From contig JAGVSM010002861.1 in the NCBI GenBank assembly GCA_022494885.1, positions 62,001-126,000 on the forward strand: 64,000 nucleotides of DNA, in the 5' to 3' direction. Within the stretch, counting starts at the first letter, position 1; each line of letters opens with the position of its first letter. A program made the translations under genes and the position numbers. The stretch comes from Micrasema longulum (lineage: Eukaryota; Arthropoda; Insecta; Trichoptera; Brachycentridae). The notes beneath the pieces were generated by a model. The model worked only from the letters and a program-made list of their open reading frames with translations. It did not search any database and was not told where the DNA came from. Positions 32,150 to 44,725 of the stretch are shown one piece after another.

Positions 32150-32995
32150 AAATGACAATATAATTTTATTTGTGTTAATTTATTTGATTACTTTTAGAAC
32201 GTGTATTTATTTATTGAAACTTGACTATCTCTTTGTGTTGTTTTGTTTATTCATATATTTATATAGACTTTCAATAAGCGTGTAAATTATACCTGCGTAA
32301 AAGAAAATTATTTATTTGTTTATTTTTATTTGGGAAAAAACAACAGTTTTTACATTTGTATATTGTATACAGAAAATATGAATACATAAAAACGAAATTT
32401 GTGAAAACAGTCAATTTAAATTTTACACAGTGGTGTAAGCTATTGATTAAGTACATTATCGGTATCAAAATAAAAGCAACTTAACAATTAAGAAATGTTA
32501 GGCACTTAGAAGTTGCAAATAAAATAAAAATACATATATTTATCTACAGTAATAAAAATAAAGTAAATAGAAATAAGATGAATTTAAATTTAAAAAATAA
32601 TATAAGAAAAAAGTTATACAAAAATAATGTAAAAGGTACAAAATATAATAATGAACATACGAGTACATACATAATTACTGACATCGTATAACTAAACGGG
32701 TGTACTGTCTATAAGGAATCTTCTATATTTCATATAGGAGACATGAAAAATGTCTGCGTGACCGGAGAGAACAGTATTATAATAATAACATGCTCTAAAG
32801 AAAAAGTCGTTCTTCCTTGAGTTAGTCCTAGGTACTGGCAAATTAAATGTAGTACGGATTCTTGTTCTGTTAGGTACAAGATATTCTAAAGAGCTTGTAA
32901 GTTAAGTGCAGTCTACGACGTTGTTTACTAGTTTAAATAGGAATATTTGATCTGCTTTCATTCTTCTATACTCCAGAGTTTAAATTGAATTTGGT
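32150..32995 (-). mobile_element. LINE C-terminal fragment with long 3' tail
   Basis: The minus-strand frame from about 32975 reads EYRRMKADQIFLFKLVNNVV, one stop, then SLEYLVPNRTRIRTTFNLPV and PRTNSRKNDFF. This corresponds to the LExRRxxxDxxFLxKLVNxxxD motif of the family also seen at 26290. Coding similarity fades near 32700, and an AT-rich 3' tail runs on to about 32150. The frame carries at least one stop. Confidence 0.7.
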
Positions 32996-33169
32996 GTACA
33001 GTGAATTTATATTTATTTATTTACTCTCTTTATCAAAATACAATTCCATGTTCACTTTGCACAGCTAACAAGGGTACATACCCCGTTCCAAGCTAGGCAA
33101 TTACATTTTAATATATTATAATAGTTAACAAATTAAAATAGAGCACAAACAAAAAAAATATAAACTTAT

Positions 33170-33315
33170 TCGTATACACATTTTGATACATATACATACA
33201 GACATACACATATATACACATATAAAAATATGTATATACACAATACACACATAAACACATGTACATACACACACACGTACATACACCCATGTGCATACAC
33301 ATACATACATTCATA
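33170..33315. repeat. CA/TA-rich alternating tract
   Basis: Imperfect ACAT/ACAC units (TACATACACACACACGTACA and similar) for about 145 bp. Alternating purine-pyrimidine sequence. The Cys/Val/Tyr-rich frames across it are artefacts. Confidence 0.9.
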
Positions 33316-33379
33316 AAAACATAGACAATTTATTTATGCGAAACTTCATGGTTGTCATATATAAATATATATTTTAAAA

Positions 33380-33660
33380 ATTATTCCTTATTTTTTATAT
33401 TTTGTTTTCGACATGCAGTATGAATCTCCAATCCGTGGCATGCATCAACTTTTCTTACTCCCTACGACCAATGTCATAAAAGAGCAAGATCAACACCTTC
33501 CGTAATTTGACAACACTCCCGTCTTTCCACAATTCTGGCAAAAGGTTATGGACCTTTTTGCCTACGTAATAGTGTTGTCTCGATGCCAGAACAGTGTTGA
33601 CCCCTTCACTTAGTATCAGATCCCTATTAGAGTATCTTGTATTATAGTTGTGGAGTATTA
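33380..33660 (-). mobile_element. LINE C-terminal fragment
   Basis: The minus strand encodes LSEGVNTVLASRQHYYVGKK, then VHNLLPELWKDGSVVKLRKV, to a stop near 33470. The pattern TRxxxRxxxxxGxKxxNxLPxxxK...FK is typical of CR1/Rex-like LINE ends. No other part of the element is recognisable. Confidence 0.55.
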
Positions 33661-33714
33661 TAGTATTTTATTAAATATATGAATTTCTTCTGTATTATAC
33701 TACTCATTTATGAG

Positions 33715-33985
33715 TAGTTTGGTCGGCTTCAGTTCGATGCGCGTACGCGGTTTCTAAACTATTAGAATTCAATTATTGGAATGCAGTTCGCGTATGTCTG
33801 CCGCGTGTAGTTAGTCTGTCAGTCTGTTCCAGCGGTTGGTATGTCCACTTCCGATTACAGCTTCAGCGTGTTTAACTGTACTGCAGCAGTATGCACCACG
33901 ACCTATCCAACGCATCTGATCTGATCGCATCCCTCGCACGAGAATAATGCGATGCAGCAAACAATCTGGCAAGTTTTACCCGAAA
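33715..33985. promoter_or_regulatory. GC-richer CpG patch, possible promoter or exon
   Basis: Unlike its neighbours it contains CGATGCGCGTACGCGG, GTCTGCCGCGTGTAG and CAGCGGTTGGTATGT. The last is a fair 5' splice site. TTCAGTTCG at about 33728 resembles an arthropod initiator. No repeat match was seen within the window. All functional reading is inference. Confidence 0.2.
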
Positions 33986-34337
33986 TGTGACACGGGTGGG
34001 CTTCATATTAGAACCACTCTAAAAAATATTTTTACTCACACTTTTTCCACATATGTATACATTTTTTGGACGGAAAATAGTTTTTTTTGAACATTAATGA
34101 ATAAAATCTTTTCGTGTATTTTTTATGACTCTAAATTAACTTAATTCATTAAGTAAGTTTATATTACATGTTCTGTAACAGTATGCAACTAATATTTACA
34201 CTAAATAATAAAATTCTTCTCCATTCTCAGTCATGGTCCGGTCGGCACATAAAAATTATATGATTGATTTTAAAGAAACTGAATTCGTAGTTAATTTATT
34301 TAAAAATCACGAAATTAGTGCTTTCAATATTCTAAAT

Positions 34338-34742
34338 TAGTTGCAACAGAGATGGAAAACATTTTTGAGAAAATTATATGGAAGTCCAAGCTTTTACAGG
34401 GCTTATGACGTGTCATTGGCTTGTTAAAGTTACCACTTTACATACTGTGTAAAATTTACCATTCCGCTTATGTTTAAACATCCACATTTTCTCAACTCTT
34501 CCATCGGTTGAGTTTTGTGAAGTAAAAGAGCTGAAACCTTTATCTTGTGGAAGTGTGTGAAGGGACCACTTAAATCAGTCATTGACAGTTCATGAGCCTA
34601 GAAATGTCTAGACTTCCATGTTCCTTTCTCAAAATGTTTTAGATCTCTGTGGTAACAAATCTTAGATTTAAACAACTCCCTAGTGACGAAATTCAGCCAG
34701 TCTACAAACATTTGGACATACTGAAAACATTGTTGCTGCAAA
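34338..34742. mobile_element. Family A foldback, best view of both arms
   Basis: The left arm (34338-34470) begins GTTGCAACAGAGATGG and includes GAAGTCCAAGCTTTTACAGG. A central block follows (CTCAACTCTTCCATCGGTTG, GTGAAGTAAAAGAGCTGAAA). Then the inverted right arm follows (AGACTTCCATGTTCCTTTCT, CCAGTCTACAAACATTTGGA) and ends CTGAAAACATTGTTG at 34742. The arms are roughly 130 bp or more. The outermost left end is missing. Confidence 0.8.
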
Positions 34743-37700
34743 TATTATTTTATGAATATTTACACTGTCTTTAAGACTAAATAATTACATTAAACTTGGC
34801 ATCTTTTTAATTAATTATTATTATTTTTTTATTTGTAAATTTTAATGCATCTCACCAAACACTTTTTAATACATTTAATAGTTTTGGAATTCTGTATTTT
34901 TTAAAAGTGGGAGTATTATTTTTTCCTTTTTTTGGTATTAAAATTATTAACTGTTATTTATAACTAATTATATACTTTTGTTTTAATCATTATTTAAATA
35001 CGACCTCAGACCAACAAGAATGAGGAGAGAAAAGATGTACCTAGTAAATGTATTTTTTTGGTATTTTACATTAGATATTAGGTTTTTTACTCTTTTGTTA
35101 ATACTTTTAAAAATAAAATTACTTTTGAAGATGCGAATAAAGCTGTTATGTGATAAAAACAAAAGGCAGAGATATTTTAACGTAGTTATGCAGAAAACTG
35201 CCAGTCCACAACTTTGAAAACATTAAATGGTGTTATCGATTTTAGGAAAGTCAATTCTATGTTTTGCTTGAAACAGTCCAATACATGTCTCTGTGCGAGC
35301 CTCGTTTTACAATGTTGAGACTTCCTTAAGATCCAGGGAAATATGTGATCCCGAACACTGGCACATAAGTTTCACCTGGAGGTGGCAAATGATGCTGAAC
35401 GGCGATGGACGATGAAATATTTGCGGCGTTGTGCGAGTTTAGGCGAAGTTATAATAACTCTCACGGTGAAAATAGCGAAATACTTTTGTCAATTTGAAAA
35501 GGCGTGCATAACATTCAGTCGAAAAAGCAAAGAGAGAGCGTGTCGGCTAAACTATAGCCAAATCAAAAATGTCCTGTTAGGCGTAGCAACCTCACAAAAC
35601 CAAAATTAGCAAGTAGCTACTTACATATGATTATTCTTGCTAAAATAACGAAACAAATTATCGGCTCAACCAATCTCAGTTTAATTTTTCTATGGCTGGC
35701 TGCTTTTTGCATAACTACGTTAGTTTGTGGTTAAAGTTTTGAACACCAGTACAATTATCAATAAAATAACACCTTCATTCGCTCTCCGAATTGGTTTTCT
35801 GTTTTTTTTTGTGGTGTTGTTGGTTTTATATGAACCCATAAAATTTTCATCTGTGTAAAAAAGTAAATCTTTGAAAATTTGCGACATAATGCCTTCATCC
35901 ACTCATATCTTAAATTATAATAATGTAATGTGTTTTAAATTGCCAGGTAACATTAGTCGTCTGGAACGGGCATTAAAGGTATCTACGTGAAAATTCGCGG
36001 CATAAGTTACCTAAATGATAGGCGGTACTCGATACCTGCATTAGAAAAAATGTAATGGTTTAAATATGATGGGTCCGTAATGTATATTATAACTTTCGTG
36101 ATTTGTACGTGTTATGTATGAACATGTGGTGTGGGAGGGCGCGTCTATATGTGTGTGCTGTGTGACCGCTGTCTATTGTCTCAAGGTCCAACCGCATTAG
36201 GCATTAGCGTAGGGTGTTCACAAACAAAATCCAATTATTGTTTATAAGCACGTTTTTATTTACTCTTAATAAGATAATAATCTTTAAATAAGAAAGTCTA
36301 GGCGTTTATCATTGAGTTTTTGAGGTAGACTGCAATACTCTGCCAGCAAAAATGCGAAACAGTGAGAGTGAAGTGTTTCTGAAAAATAAACTCAAAACCT
36401 TAGTGTTTATAAATCCAAAATAAAATTAGCTTTAAATACCATTCCCTAAATCAACGTCTTCATATTCTACACCGAATGAAGGATAATTTAATGAACAACT
36501 AGATTTAAATCACTAAAATAAACTAGCTCTTGTCTTGAGGTAGTTATTTTTTAAAAAAATTGTCTTTGCTTTATTTATTTTTATTTTTAAGTCAATTACA
36601 ATAGTTACACGAAGAAACATAAATACAAGAAATTGAACAAAAATAACAAAAAACTTCAATTTTCTCTAGTTGTATTATTTCAACTGTAACTGTATCTTAT
36701 ATATGCACGTATTTATATATTGTAACGTCCTTTTGTGAGGAGTGTGAAAAATGTCTTTTTTTTTTTTCAAATAAAAGAATGTCGACACTCAATGTATCAA
36801 CAGATTTCAAAGATTTACAAAAAAAATAAACAAAATTGTGCCTTTATTGGTTAACAGCTATGCTCTGTGCATTGTTGTGAGACAATGCAAAAAGTGAGCC
36901 TAACAAATAAATGCCGATCAAATCCATCACAAAATATACGCTATTTACCAGTGTCGCTCAACCAGTAAAATGAGAGTCTCTCCAAAATGTGGACAATAAT
37001 TATGTCCGACCTTCCCACAAGATGTGTGAAGAATCAAGATAAAAAATAGAATTCAAATTTTAAATAATCTCGGAGCCTCAATAATCATGTGTATTGCTAA
37101 TTAAAACATGTAGACCAGGTAATTGCAAAATAACAAAGGCATTTTCTCGAAATTACAATTTTATTCTAACAAGCAAAAATTATCAAGTTTTGTGCGTTTA
37201 CCTAGCTAAATATTAAATTTAAAAGACTAAATTGCAAATGATTTAGAAATTAAATGAAAATGAAAACAAATATTAAATATTTGATTGTTGACACCAATCA
37301 TCCACTTTAAATTCTTTCAAATCTTCTTTGTAGACATTCAAAGTTTTTTTTTGTTTCAAATAGCCCGAGTATTATGTGAAAGGTTCCAGTTTTTAAAGGT
37401 ACATCCAGCCAACATTTTAGCGTAAGCCATAGCTGTCCGCGTCATTCCTCTAAATAATACTTCGACCGATCTTATTGTCGTCGATTCGGCATCGGGTTAA
37501 ATAATCAGATTTAATATTTAAAAATTGACGTGAATTGTCAAGATTTTGAGAGAAGTAAAAATAATAATAAACATGGTAAAATACCATATATTTTAAATAT
37601 ATATTTAAAAAAAATGGGGTATTTAGGAAGCCTATAATTATGCACAAAAATACATCATTAGATTCCGTGTTCTGGCAAATTGAAACGACAATACGATTAC

Positions 37701-38199
37701 AAATTCAATTACATAGTACTTACATGCCGTAAGGCGATGCTTCCTCGATATAAAAGAACTACATCTTAGATTTTGTTACGGTACACGTTTATTCCGCTTA
37801 TCACGGGCGGTCTTTTGCTTTTTTAAAAATGCACAGTCTGACGTGGTACTGCCATGCTTGAATTTTAACGTAGCAACAATATCATTTGGACCCTTTTAAT
37901 TACGCGCTGCCTAAATGGGGCAGGATGAAATGTAGTCGTTACAATACATATATAAATATTATTATATCTCTATGTTGCCTATCTCTGAAGTGTTAAATTT
38001 ATCACAGTGGTCTATCGAAATTATTGATATAAATCATAAGTCAAATGTCTCGATGTAAAAAAATCTGCTGGACCCGATATCCCGATAACTCGCCTTCTTT
38101 ATGTACACCTCAGAGTAATAATTCACTAGAGAAGCCCTTTATCGTATAGAAAAAAAGCGTTCCAAATTTTTGGTTGGGTTTTTAGTTTAACAGCAGTTA
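34743..38199. other. Unassigned, AT-rich; small GC-richer segment
   Basis: About 3.4 kb without a supported gene or mobile element. At 35280-35600 the sequence is less AT-rich and holds a 75-codon plus frame (35382-35609) with no recognised motif. A pyrimidine run is at about 36755-36768. Confidence 0.35.
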
Positions 38200-38515
38200 A
38201 CGGACGGTTTAGGTTTGCGCTTGCAATAGGGAAATTATCACCCTTTTTTACAGTTTTAAAGTAATAAGGGTCTATGAAATACTGTCTAGTAAAAAAAATA
38301 ATTTTTGCTACTTATTAGTAGCGTAATTTTTTTTTTTTTTATTTGTAATTTTGAATTCCCGCAAAAACGGTCATTGCATTGGCTACGCCCCTAATACGTC
38401 ACGATGCATGTTCATTTTCAACTTTGTTCCAAACAATCCAAATTTTTATAGAACATCGTCACGAATCTTGACGTCACAACTATCAATGCCAAACGTGTCG
38501 CGTTTTTCTAGTGAA
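38200..38515 (-). repeat. R3 interspersed repeat
   Basis: Reverse copy: TCTATGAAATACTGTCTAGT, GAATTCCCGCAAAAACGGTC, CCCCTAATACGTCACGATG and TCACGAATCTTGACGTCACA. The order is the inverse of 61440-61700. Confidence 0.7.
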
Positions 38516-39529
38516 ATATTTTTTTATATTTAATTTTTTAAAGTTAAATATGAAAACATTTCTCCACAATATCCTAATTGATTTTGAGAATACAATGAAT
38601 TATTCTAAATCCATTTAATATATTTTTATCGGTATTCGTAGTGCGTGATAGATGAAAACGCTCGTTAATTAATAAAAAAATAATGAGTTAAACTATACCA
38701 AGAAGTATATGGATACTGTGTATCAACATTATTTAATTAAAGGTAATTCATTTTATTAAAAATCTTGCAAACTTTGGTAGAAGTATGAGTGTTGTAAATA
38801 TGTTGTTATCCACATATTTTATCCTTAAATTATAACGAAGAATAATTGAAATTCATAGCTTCTTGTGTATGAGCGAAACAACATTACACAATAACCTTTG
38901 TTCAAGCGGGAAAAAGGACGGGTATCGCGTTTTGGGACGAACTTAATTTACATAAAGGTTTTTTATTTTAAATTATAAGGGTTTTTCGTTCAGACGGATA
39001 ATTCTGTATGACCTTGTGATTCTGTGTGGAATCTAGAGCTTATTTATTTGTACGTTTGTAAGTGATTGTTGGGATGTGCTTTGGTACGTACAAAACGTGT
39101 TTTAGAGTTGAAGTATTACAATCCAAGTTACTGTTGATTAGTGATTTTTGTTACCTTGTTATTTGTGGGATGAGTGATGAAGGTATCAACATTTGTTTGT
39201 ATGCATATCCTTTTGTGTTGTTGTCAAAAATTATCAAATAATTTTTTTATTCATCAGATACTCACTTCTTTAAAAGGTTTTTTTAAAAATTAAGGTCGCA
39301 CTTCTGCCAATGTTCTTTTTAAATCAACAGATGCTCTGTGGTCTAATAGAGCTGAAACACGTTACAATAATTATTGACTTATTTTTAAAAAGCTATTTTT
39401 ATGCAAAATAGCCTCAAGGGAGATTTTCAATCTAGTACTTACAACTAAAAGTTACATTTTTAATAAGCTAACACTATAGTACGTACCTAATTTTGAAATT
39501 AGATGGGGTACGTTTTAAAATATGAATTC
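38516..39529. other. Unassigned AT-rich sequence
   Basis: No coding, SINE or TIR signal supported. Confidence 0.4.
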
Positions 39530-39660
39530 AATAAAATTCTTCGCATTTACAGAGCTTTATGATCTCGCATTGGGTGGTTTAAATAGTCATTTTAAAAATT
39601 GTCATTTTAAAAATTGTGTATGATTTATCATTCTGCCTGTGTTTGAACTATTATACCTCT
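39530..39660 (-). mobile_element. Family A fragment, degenerate
   Basis: GAGCTTTATGATCTCGCATT, GGTGGTTTAAATAGTCATTT and ATCATTCTGCCTGTGTTTGA correspond to the reversed family A centre. An ATTTTAAAAATTGTCATTTTA duplication is local. Confidence 0.55.
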
Positions 39661-39950
39661 AGTTTTTAAAAAAAAAGTGAAATATCATTTTTATACACAG
39701 TTATAAAAAAATAAGTGAACTTTCCCAATAATTTAACTACGCAATTGTTTATATTTTTAAGTCTTTTACTTGTCGTGAATAATTTTGCTAGAAGATGGAA
39801 ATCAATAAGCTTGAGGGAAACGAACGTCAGTTTTCTCTGTTGTATCAGAGCCCGAATTAAGCTCAGTATCATGAATGTTCTTTGGTGGAGTTCAGCCTAA
39901 TCGCACAAAAAAATATTTGAACGTTAACGAAGTAAACAATAAATACATGT

Positions 39951-40275
39951 CATTACTTTTTACTCTTTTTTACTATTTTTTTCTACGTCTTTTACTATGT
40001 TTTTGGTTTTTACTACGTATTTAACTATGTTTTTTTAAATATGTTTTTTCCTATTAAATATATATTTTACTTTGTCTTTTACTATGTTTCTTACTATTTT
40101 TTTGTTTTTACTTTGTATTTTACTGGGTTTTGATTTTTTTACTATATCTCTTACTGCATTTTTTACTGTGTTGTTTTTTACTATTTTTTTCACTGTATTT
40201 TCACTACGTCTATTTTTACTGGTTTTATTTATTTTTCCTATGTATTAATTACTGTTTTGTATTTTTTTACTGTCA
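39951..40275 (+). repeat. T-rich minisatellite-like tract
   Basis: Irregular repeats of a TTTTTACTATGT-like unit (variants TTTTACTACGT, TTTTACTGTGT) for about 325 bp. A smaller version is at 12030-12120. The 64-codon frame here is low-complexity. Confidence 0.8.
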
Positions 40276-40794
40276 TAGGACGGGGTTAAAAGCCTTGTTA
40301 GACAGCCAAAGCAACTTTGTATAAATATATAATTTTATGCATATGATATGATAATAAATAAATAATAATAATTGAATAAAAAATCGGGCATTTTTATGAA
40401 AACGTAACACGCATTTAACTTTCAACTCTACTTTCAGTGTGCAGCTGGCCCCTAATCATATATATATATATAAATAAATGAATGTATTGGTAGCAAATTA
40501 CACAGAAAGGTGATTTAATAACTTTTATCTCTTAAGTTGGTAAGACGCCATAAATCTACCTTTAATATATTAATGAGTTAAAGCTGGCATAGCTCCCAGA
40601 TTCTTTTCATTCCTACTGAAGATTTTTCCGACTCTTTATATTTACCTTCGATTGTTTTATGCTCTATGGTGGTGGGTAAACTCGGCATTTTTAAAGTCTG
40701 CTAAAAAATCGCTCAACTAATGGGTGTTACATTAGCCAAAATTCGACATATTTTTAAATACAGGTATTCAAATACAGTAATTTATAGTGTTTAA

Positions 40795-41300
40795 TAATAT
40801 TTTTTTTATCTTTATATATATCCTCCTCTTAAACGGCTTAACTGATTTACGTGCGGTTTTTAGCGAAATGTAGATCTTTGCGCTGCGCATGTTCGTAAAT
40901 TTTCATTCAAATCTAAAAAAAATGTTAGAAGCATAAATCTTTTTTTATCGACCTACCAGGGTTGTATTTGACGAGAATGCACATACAAAAAAAAACGGAA
41001 TAAATAAAAGTTTGTTTTTGAATGCTGACAAAAAAACATTTGCTTTTTTATAATTTTTTCCCATTTATTTCTTTTTACTGGATTTTTTGTGATACTAAAA
41101 TAATATTAACTGACATTCAATACAATTTTGAAAATCGCATTCATAAATAAAGGGCACCCCTGTTGGTGAGAAGACCCGAGTTTGACATTTGCATAAAGAA
41201 TTATTTATTTGAAAATTAATTATTTTGAGTTTTGGAATTCAATCATAATTAAGTACCTAGGTACCTGCTTATCAACAAAAAGTATTTTTCCAAGGTCCGC
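40795..41300 (-). mobile_element. R7 interspersed element
   Basis: Reverse copy: CTCTTAAACGGCTTAACTGA, CGTGCGGTTTTTAGCG, ATCTTTGCGCTGCGCATGTT, AAGTACCTAGGTACCTGCTT and AAGTATTTTTCCAAGG, then GTCCGCTAGTA at the far end. Diverged from the copies at 30485 and 51430. Confidence 0.7.
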
Positions 41301-41570
41301 TAGTAATTTATAAAAAAATAATCATTCGATTTAGGCCTGTTATAGCAAACATAACGTCTTTATTTAAAAATAATAATTATATATTTCCCAGCTTTGTATT
41401 TTATGTAGACTCATGTAACATCATAGCCGCCACACAAGTGGTAAACATTTTTCAAGTATAATGTTTTGTGGTGATACTGGTTCTTTCTATTAAATTTCAA
41501 ATCCTTAATAATATGCAAAACACATTGTTATTTTATCCGTGTTCGTAACTATAAAATATTTTTTATTATT

Positions 41571-41966
41571 TTGTTTGCGGTTTCCTTTCATTATGACCGG
41601 GGGATCCTTCCAACCTGCTTCGTTGTTGCAGAACAATTAACACGTGGTAAACAGTATTGCTGCGCTGTTGTGTTGCTCCTTACCTACTTCCACTCGGGCC
41701 ACTTCCCCTTACACATCCCTCGGGACCCTAATTCCTGGAAATATATCTACCCACCCTTACCCCACCTCTCACCCTGTCCCCTACCCGAGCTCAGGTTGCG
41801 TCTTCAGGGAACAAATCCGTATGATTCAGATGCATTTATTTCGTACAGGAAAATCCAAACAATTATTTGTAGTAGTGAATCATCGACTTCTCGAGGAATT
41901 GAATATAGGCAAGTACATTATTGTCAAAATTCAAATAAAAGAACTTTGAAGAACTTTGTTGTCTAA
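41571..41966 (+). other. Unrecognised C-rich segment with overlapping open frames
   Basis: Two overlapping plus-strand frames (131 and 101 codons) cover a segment with strongly C-rich stretches (CCCACCCTTACCCCACCTCT, CACCCTGTCCCCTACCCGAG) at about 41745-41795. An AATAAA lies at about 41935. I recognise no domain in either frame. Possible readings are the 3' part of an unknown retroelement, a host exon, or chance frames in skewed sequence. Confidence 0.2.
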
Positions 41967-42660
41967 CCACTAACTTTAAAAAAAACATATTTGCTGGTTT
42001 CGAAACTACACAAGCTTTCATATCAAGGTATAATTTAGTAATAAATATTTATTTATTTTTTAGTTAATTTAATTTTAATTAATATGGTCAAGTACAAATA
42101 AAGTAAGTTATCATTTTAAAGATAAATACCATATTTTTGTATACATGTAGAAACAGAAAAAGCATGCTGCAATGCAAAATTAAAAGTGTAAAAGAAAAAT
42201 ATGGATATAAGATCAATGTTAGAATTAAATAGCAAATTTTAAATAACTTGTAAAAAGTTTAATTAAAACAGAAATATTATCATATTTTACAATTTTAACA
42301 GTGTCAACTGAATATTAAATCTAAACATATGATTTATTTATTTTTTTAGTTTGAAGAAACGTGCAGTCAACAATAATTAAATGACACAATAAAAATGGAC
42401 CAGCGAAGGAGGTAATGAGTCAAGTCTTTGTAAAATTATAAAATAAATAAATATTTTTTGGAAAGCAACAGCTTTAACATTAAAAAAATATTTAAAGTAG
42501 GTTGTACACTAAAAAAAACATTTATCAATTTTGTAACTATATTAATCAATAAAAAAAAAATACGTATATACATCTTGATAAGGAAGCTTCAAAACCATCA
42601 ACCAACCGTAAAAAAAGAGTGATTTAATTTCGATTTTAATAATAATGTATGATAAAATAA
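41967..42660. other. AT-rich sequence, nothing recognised
   Basis: A/T-rich with many poly(A) runs. Confidence 0.45.
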
Positions 42661-42664
42661 AGAT

Positions 42665-42860
42665 TTTGGCTCTTTAAATTCGAAAAATCAACAGGTGAAA
42701 GAATCGAAGAAATATAGATGTTCAAATATGGATACAATGGTGAATGTTACACAGTGTGTGAAGTGGCTACAGAAACCAGCCAATGACAGGTCATAAGCCC
42801 TGTAGATCCCTAGACTTCTATATTACCTTCTCTTAAATGTTCTTCATCTCAGTATAACTA
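42665..42860 (+). mobile_element. Family A fragment
   Basis: GGTGAATGTTACACAGTGTG, GGTCATAAGCCCTGTAGATC, CCTAGACTTCTATATTACCT and TCTTAAATGTTCTTCATCTC in the plus-strand family order. Confidence 0.8.
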
Positions 42861-43734
42861 CAAAATGAGTGCTTTAAATATAATATATAAAAATATATCA
42901 TGTAAGCTATTTTTAATTTTTAATAAAAATAACATTATTCACACACGGCTTAGTGCTTTTTATAAAATACAAAATAACACAACATTAATTACACCTACCT
43001 ATATCGATTTTTAAAAGTGATGTTAATAAACAAATTTTATTAAATATTATACATTATATAAATCAAATACAATTATCGGAGAAATCAAAATTAAGATGGA
43101 AAATAAAAATAAAAAACATCTTGTCTCTAACCACTCGCAGTTTATTTTATTAATAAAACAAATAATAGATGTTCAAAAACAAAGTGTTTCCACTTGAATT
43201 TTCAATTATAACAATTATAACTTCGAAATTCAATTATAACCACAGAGTTAGTGGTTAGCGGTAATTAGTATTTCATAGATATAATATATTTATAATTAGA
43301 TGCATATACCTACTCGTACACGAGGAGAATAGACTAACATAATCATGGTAAATTTTAGGTAAAAAGTGAGTTCCCAGACATTTTAATTTGTAAATCACTT
43401 GTGTTAAAAATACCAATAATTGCCAAAATATCAATAACGTTGTTGTAATAAACGTTGGTTCGGCAGTTTTCTTCTTGAAATAACATTTGTTGCCTTGTAC
43501 GAATTTGTGGTACGCAAAACCATATTACATATGTAATTTCTGGGTAATCAAATACAGAATATACTATAACAGTAATATAAAACTAAACATTTCTCTTCGA
43601 TTGTACAATGAACGGAATTTTAGTTACGCTCGTAATCATTTACATATATTTAATCATATCGATAGGATCTAATGTGACTCTTGAGAAATCTTCTCTGTAT
43701 TTGTTCAATAATTGATTTGAAAGTATACCTACTG
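42861..43734. other. AT-rich sequence, nothing recognised
   Basis: No supported gene. A short inverted pair around TTCAATTATAAC occurs at about 43200-43240. Confidence 0.4.
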
Positions 43735-44160
43735 GGGAGTTTACTTATATTTACAGGGCTTATCATCTGTCATTAGCTGGTTTTAATGGCCACTTTACAC
43801 ACTGTGTACCACTCCCGGTAACTTTATATTTCCACATTTCTTCAATTATCCTTCTATCTATTGATTTTTGTGAAGTTAAAAAGCTGAAATTTTTCTTCGT
43901 ACGGGTGAGCAGGATCTGAATTATTTCACCTGCAAACCTACTAGACAACGCCTGAAAATATTTTTTGATTAAATTGTTTTTTTGGACTGGTTGGTTTAAT
44001 CAAAATCCTTATGTTTCAAGGGCTATACCCCTAAGGGAGTAATTAATGTTAACGTATTAGCAGAGATGGAGAACATTTAAGGGAAGAGAATATGGGAGGC
44101 TAGGCATTTAGAAAGCTTATAACTCGTCGTTTGCTTGTTTTATGTCTTTATCATATAAAG
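43735..44160 (-). mobile_element. Family A repeat, two partial pieces
   Basis: 43755-43965 is the reversed centre (TTATCATCTGTCATTAGCTG, CACACTGTGTACCACTC, GTGAAGTTAAAAAGCTGAAA, CAACGCCTGAAAATA). It is followed by GGACTGGTTGG. A second reversed arm begins at about 44035 (GTATTAGCAGAGATGGAGAA). Confidence 0.7.
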
Positions 44161-44725
44161 TGTGAAATTATTAATTACCCTTCATTATTTAGCATAATTG
44201 CATGTACAAGAAGTAATATATATATTTAGTTTTATAAATCCACTAATAACCACATACATCATTGTACGAGTATTTTTATTGAATTATTTTATTTTTTTAT
44301 TTAATGCACAAAATACACAATCTTATATAGACACAATTATGTGTTTTTTATGTCCCGACTTGTTGAAAAATTCCGTGTTAAGTCGGGACTCTTCGATACA
44401 TAAATCAAAAATATTTATTTACATATTAAAACCATATACAGGTAATCAAAACAATATGCAAATAAGCAAAACAATGTACAAAATAATAATAGAGAAATAT
44501 ACAAAATAATAATAGAAAAATATAAATAATAGAAATTTATAATACATGTCGAAAATGGAATCAAAAGTAATATAATAATACGTATGACAGTGATGACATA
44601 CACATATACGATATACGTATATGGATAATAATGAAAACAGCAGCGATGTTATGTATTTATTCCCGAAGCAATCTCATACAGTGGTCTCTACCCCTCGATA
44701 CAATCCAATTATGGACTACTACTAC
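44161..44725. other. AT-rich sequence, nothing recognised
   Basis: The frame at 44198-44509 is Ile/Asn/Tyr-rich and looks non-coding. Confidence 0.4.

Noticed and set aside
33108..33314. Cys/Val/Tyr-rich minus-strand frames
   Set aside because: They translate a CA/TA-rich tract and are low-complexity artefacts.
44198..44509. 103-codon plus-strand frame
   Set aside because: Composition is dominated by Ile, Asn, Tyr and Lys as expected for AT-rich non-coding DNA. No motif was seen.
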